A DNA stretch of 64,000 nucleotides from Mycobacterium sp. 852014-52450_SCH5900713 (GTDB lineage Bacteria > Actinomycetota > Actinomycetes > Mycobacteriales > Mycobacteriaceae): the NCBI RefSeq assembly GCF_001667075.1, contig NZ_LZIL01000035.1, forward strand, positions 62,001-126,000, read 5' to 3'. The translations under genes were made by a program, and so were the position numbers. Below the pieces are notes generated by a model. That model made no database searches and was not told the origin of the DNA. It worked only from the letters and a program-made list of their open reading frames with translations. This document shows positions 60,633 through 64,000 of the stretch, in pieces. The stretch's first letter is position 1. Each line of letters opens with the position of its first letter.

Positions 60633-61958
60633 ATGAGTGATCTTGTTGAGCGCGTCCGGCAGGTGTTGCCGTCGGTGCGTCGCGACCTCGAGGACTTGGT
60701 GCGCATCGAATCGGTGTGGGCCGACCCCGGCCGGCGCGACGCGGTGCACCGCAGCGCGCAGGCAGTGGCGGATCTGTTGTCGCAGGCCGGTTTTGGGGAT
60801 GTGAAGATCGTCAGCGAGGGCGGCGCGCCGGCCGTCATCGCGCGCCATCCCGCGCCTCCGGGCGCGCCGACCGTGCTGCTCTACGCCCACCACGACGTGC
60901 AGCCCGAAGGCGATGCCGGCCAGTGGGCGTCGCCACCGTTCGAGCCCACCGAACGCGGAGGACGGCTGTACGGGCGCGGTAGTGCCGACGACAAGGCCGG
61001 CATCGCAACGCATTTGGCGGCGTTCAAGGCGCACGGCGGCCGACCGCCAGTCGGTGTGACCGTCTTCGTCGAGGGTGAGGAGGAGTCCGGCTCGCCGTCA
61101 CTCGGCCGGTTGCTCGCCGCCCATCGCGATGCGCTCGCCGCCGACGTGATCGTCATCGCCGACTCGGACAACTGGAGCACCGACGTTCCGGCGCTGACGG
61201 TTTCGCTGCGGGGCCTGGTCGACTGCGTGGTCGAGGTCGCCACGCTCGACCACGGGCTGCACTCCGGCCTCTGGGGCGGGGTGGTGCCCGACGCGTTGAG
61301 CGTGCTGGTGCGCCTGCTGGCGAGTCTGCACGACGACGACGGCAACGTGGCCGTCGCCGGCCTGCACGAAAGTGATGCTGCCGCTGTGGATTACCCGCCC
61401 GAGCGGGTCCGTGCCGAGTCCGGACTGCTGGATGGGGTGTCCGAGATCGGCTCGGGTTCGGCGCCTCAGCGGCTATGGGCCAAGCCCGCGATCACCGTGA
61501 TCGGTATCGACACCACGCCCATCGACAAGGCGTCGAACACGCTGATTCCGCGGGCCCGGGCGAAGATCAGCATGCGGGTGGCGCCCGGCGGGGACGCCGA
61601 CGCGCATCTGGACGCGTTGACGTCGCATCTGCAAAAACATGTTCCCTGGGGCGCGCGGGTCAGCATCACCCGCGGCGACGTGGGCGAGCCCTACGCCATC
61701 GAGGCCAGCGGCCCGGTGTACGACGCCGCGCGGGCGGCGTTCCGGCAGGCGTGGGGCACCGAGCCGATCGACATGGGCATGGGCGGCTCCATCCCGTTCA
61801 TCGCCGAGTTCGCCGAAGCGTTCCCGCAGGCCAAAATCCTGGTCACCGGCGTGGAGGACCCCGGCACCCAAGCGCACAGCATCAATGAAAGCCTGCACCT
61901 GAGGGTGCTGGAACGCGCCGCCGTCGCCGAGGCGCTGCTACTGGCCAACCTGGGCTGA
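60633..61958 (+). CDS. M20 family metallopeptidase (dipeptidase-like), Rv2522c orthologue
   Basis: This 441-residue cytosolic enzyme carries YAHHDVQPEGD (metal His and Asp), GRGSADDKAG (bridging Asp), EGEEESGSP (catalytic Glu pair) and GTQAHSINESLH near the C-terminus. A dimerisation lid is inserted in the middle, as usual in M20 enzymes. It probably cleaves dipeptides or N-acyl amino acids with two zinc ions. ATG 60633 begins MSDLVERVRQVLPS. In M. tuberculosis the same gene follows acpS, so this marks the right edge of the conserved block. Confidence 0.92.
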   Translation: MSDLVERVRQVLPSVRRDLEDLVRIESVWADPGRRDAVHRSAQAVADLLSQAGFGDVKIVSEGGAPAVIARHPAPPGAPTVLLYAHHDVQPEGDAGQWASPPFEPTERGGRLYGRGSADDKAGIATHLAAFKAHGGRPPVGVTVFVEGEEESGSPSLGRLLAAHRDALAADVIVIADSDNWSTDVPALTVSLRGLVDCVVEVATLDHGLHSGLWGGVVPDALSVLVRLLASLHDDDGNVAVAGLHESDAAAVDYPPERVRAESGLLDGVSEIGSGSAPQRLWAKPAITVIGIDTTPIDKASNTLIPRARAKISMRVAPGGDADAHLDALTSHLQKHVPWGARVSITRGDVGEPYAIEASGPVYDAARAAFRQAWGTEPIDMGMGGSIPFIAEFAEAFPQAKILVTGVEDPGTQAHSINESLHLRVLERAAVAEALLLANLG

Positions 61959-62376
61959 CCGCAGCGGAAGTTTCACGGCCAGGGGAAGCCGGGCGCGGTG
62001 GGGGTACTTGGGCCGGATCAGCTTCTGCGAAGGGATACACCGGGCCTGACGGGCCGTTGTCAACGGTAACGGCGAACCGGTGGCACACGCTCAGTCAAAT
62101 CCTGGCGGTATTGGCACCGTGTATCCCCATTTCTGGCTGGGGCAGTAATGCCAGTACGACGGGCCTGCCCCGGCGGGTGCGGACCACGTGAGATGGTTGC
62201 GTGAATCGGTCCGCCGCCCTGCACGCGAGATCAACACCTTCTTGCGCAACTCAGCTCTGTGCTATTTGAAGCTGCGCCAGGGGACACAATCAAGACGCTG
62301 ACGCGTTCGGTCGCTAATTGCCGGCACGCGGCTGAGAAACTTGTTTTGAATTTGGAGCTGAGACGACTCGGCGCCA
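61959..62376. other. Gene-poor, lower-GC segment
   Basis: No convincing gene is seen in 418 bp. Base composition becomes visibly richer in A/T from about 62200. GGGATACAC (62032-62040) and GTGTATCCC (62119-62127) form a 9-bp inverted repeat with a 78-bp spacer. No transposase remnant was recognised. Confidence 0.5.
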
Positions 62377-62811
62377 TCATGGCGTAGGCAGCGAACTAGG
62401 CTTCGCTAAGCCTTGGCTGGTTTCGAGGTAGGGCACGCTCAAATCATTCACGGCGACAAAGTATTTGCTTCTCCATAGCTCGGCGTCGACAGGGTCGTCG
62501 ATAAACACGGCCTGATCGCCGAACGTTTCGTGCGCCTCGAGTGCTACTGAGAGCTTTGCGAGCATGCTGGGTAGGCCTTTCGAGTACCAAAGCCTTCTCA
62601 GGGCGACTAGATCACTGAGGTTTTTGAGGTTATAAGTGAGGCTGACTACTTCATCATAGTTGTCGGCATGCTGGGCTTTGACAGCGGCGAGCGTTTGCTC
62701 TAATTGGACGAGTGACCGTTGTTGATCAAGCAACTCGCGTACGAGTGTCCAGACGACAACGGCCGGATCCATACGGAAGGGTCCTTGAGTCTCCATGTCA
62801 GGCATGCTCAT
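62377..62811 (-). CDS. Orphan hypothetical protein, lower GC
   Basis: This 144-residue protein is mostly helical, with a possible coiled coil around residues 25-65 (LVRELLDQQRSLVQLEQTL). I recognise no family. ATG 62811 has AAGGGG about 10 bp upstream; an alternative start lies at 62847. Codon use is clearly less GC-rich than in neighbouring genes, suggesting recent acquisition. It lies 57 bp downstream of the alcohol dehydrogenase on the same strand and could be co-transcribed with it. Confidence 0.6.
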   Translation of the reverse strand: MSMPDMETQGPFRMDPAVVVWTLVRELLDQQRSLVQLEQTLAAVKAQHADNYDEVVSLTYNLKNLSDLVALRRLWYSKGLPSMLAKLSVALEAHETFGDQAVFIDDPVDAELWRSKYFVAVNDLSVPYLETSQGLAKPSSLPTP

Positions 62812-62868
62812 CGCGTCGTTCCCCTTTTCGCGCGGTTTTCGCTTCATCGCACCACATGGCGCACGACG

Positions 62869-64000
62869 TCATTCGAAGGCGATGACGCCGCGGATGTTCT
62901 TGCCCGCCCGAAGGTCTTTCATGGCCTCATTGATGTCATCGAGCTTGTATTTCTGCGTGACCAGCTCGTCGAGCTTGATCAGGCCCGCCTCGTACATCGA
63001 CAGTAGTTTCGGCATGGCTTCCCGCGGGTTCATCTCGCCGTAAAGCACACCCTTGAACGTCTTACATGAGCTGATCATGTCAGAAAGGACCATCGGCACC
63101 ATTAGGTCGGTGATCTTCGGCATCGCGGTCAGCACGCATGTTCCGCCCTTGCGTAACAACATCATTCCCATCATCACCATGTCCGCGGGCACCACCCCCG
63201 GCGTGAGAACGACCCGGTCGGCCATCACGCCCCAGGTGATCTCTTTCACCAGTTCCAGCGCGGCGCCGGTGTCGACAGCAGTGTGGGTGGCGCCGAACGT
63301 CGGCGCAATCTCGCGTTTGAACTCGTTAGGGTCGACGGCGACGATGTGCTTAGCGCCGGCGACTTTCGCGCCTTGCACGGCGTTCATGCCGATTCCGCCG
63401 ACACCCACTACGACGACCGTGTCACCCGGTTGGGTGCCCGCCGCGACTGAGCCTGACCCGAATCCGGTTGTCACACCGCAGGAGACCAGGGATGCGGCCT
63501 CGAGCGGAATCCAATCATGCACTTTCACCAGCGAGCGTTCGGATGCCACCACGTACTCCGAGAAGGTGCCGACCTGCATCATCGCCATGAGGTCCTCGCT
63601 CCCCAGATGGCGACGTCGAGTGCCATCGGTGGTCATCGCCTTGTCGTAGATATCGGCGCCCACGTCACACAGGTACGTGTAGCCGGTCGCGCACCATCGG
63701 CAGCTGCCGCAGGCGGGGAAAAACGAGATGGCCACGTGGTCACCGGGTTGCAAGGTGTTCACCCCGGGGCCGACCGCTTCCACAACACCGGAACCCTCGT
63801 GTCCGCCGAGCATGGGAAACCACTCGGGCACCGGGAGCCCCGACGCCCGCATCATCTCTTCCATCTCCTTGGTGGGCACGCTGTCGCCGGTGTAGAAGTG
63901 CTCGTCGGAGTGACATACGCCGGCGTACGCCATCTTGACCAGGACCTCGCCGGCATGTGGCGGATCGAGTTCGACCTCGGTGACTTCCCAGTCCATACCT
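62869..64000 (-). CDS. Zinc alcohol dehydrogenase, NDMA-dependent type (5' end outside window)
   Basis: At least 375 residues are visible. AGVCHSDEH and GGHEGSGVVEAVG provide the catalytic zinc ligands; CGSCRWC, with a further Cys in YLCDVG, binds the structural zinc; VVGVGGIGMNAVQGAK is the NAD fold. The insert after HFYTGDSVPTKEMEEMM resembles the Rxyl_3153-like, NDMA-dependent group, which holds its nicotinamide tightly and uses an unknown electron acceptor (mycofactocin in related systems). The first visible Met is in MDWEVTEVELDPP, but relatives have about 12 more residues, so the true start lies beyond the window end. Confidence 0.9.
   Translation of the reverse strand, partial: GMDWEVTEVELDPPHAGEVLVKMAYAGVCHSDEHFYTGDSVPTKEMEEMMRASGLPVPEWFPMLGGHEGSGVVEAVGPGVNTLQPGDHVAISFFPACGSCRWCATGYTYLCDVGADIYDKAMTTDGTRRRHLGSEDLMAMMQVGTFSEYVVASERSLVKVHDWIPLEAASLVSCGVTTGFGSGSVAAGTQPGDTVVVVGVGGIGMNAVQGAKVAGAKHIVAVDPNEFKREIAPTFGATHTAVDTGAALELVKEITWGVMADRVVLTPGVVPADMVMMGMMLLRKGGTCVLTAMPKITDLMVPMVLSDMISSCKTFKGVLYGEMNPREAMPKLLSMYEAGLIKLDELVTQKYKLDDINEAMKDLRAGKNIRGVIAFE

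Noticed and set aside
62032..62127. GGGATACAC/GTGTATCCC inverted repeat as ends of a mobile element
   Set aside because: Only 78 bp lie between the arms, no target duplication or transposase is visible, so a mobile element cannot be supported.

Overview
The window comes from a high-GC actinobacterium, almost certainly a slow-growing, non-tuberculous Mycobacterium. Three things support this: two PPE-family genes, the giant type I fatty acid synthase gene fas followed by acpS, and conserved flanks to that pair (a Tat-exported DUF1906 protein before it and an M20 peptidase after it) that match the order known around fas in M. tuberculosis. No insertion sequence, tRNA, rRNA or CRISPR array was recognised.

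Left part (1-14.7 kb): a fused cytochrome-b/molybdopterin oxidoreductase, two small hypothetical genes, two PPE genes, a TDT-family permease, a pyruvoyl decarboxylase, a NarK nitrate transporter operon with DUF421 and DUF4396 membrane proteins, an amidohydrolase controlled by a TetR-thioesterase fusion, an SDR, and a second DUF4396 gene.

Middle-left (14.8-26.7 kb): a D-amino-acid-oxidase-like flavoenzyme with a possible coupled leader peptide, an LpqS-like protein next to two copper-operator-like palindromes, and a compact oxidation cluster. The cluster holds an aldehyde dehydrogenase, two paralogous Rieske oxygenases each followed by a homologous ~110-residue protein of unknown function, an amidohydrolase lacking its HxH motif, a MarR regulator, a [2Fe-2S] ferredoxin, an SDR, a TauD-type dioxygenase, a carboxymuconolactone-decarboxylase-like protein and a membrane protein. 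A 16-bp element is shared by the promoters of its arms. This is the best candidate here for an undescribed system.

Middle-right (27.2-49.5 kb): a CoA-thioester catabolic region. It holds a five-gene operon of four acyl-CoA dehydrogenases and a ligase, all joined by 4-bp start/stop overlaps; an LLM oxidoreductase; a FadR-type GntR regulator with an SDR; a tandem CaiB CoA-transferase with a ferredoxin; a P450; a KshA-like Rieske oxygenase with a ligase, SnoaL, paired hot-dog and DinB-like proteins; an aldehyde dehydrogenase; a CrtC/AttH-like protein; and another Rieske oxygenase divergent from a MerR regulator with a good MerR operator. Several divergent promoters carry variants of GCTA-N3-TAGC, a candidate GntR operator. 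The gene set resembles steroid or isoprenoid catabolism, but the substrate cannot be read from sequence.

Right part (49.6-64 kb): the conserved block DUF1906 - fas - acpS - M20 peptidase, then a lower-GC stretch with an orphan gene, and the 3' part of an NDMA-type zinc alcohol dehydrogenase cut by the window edge.
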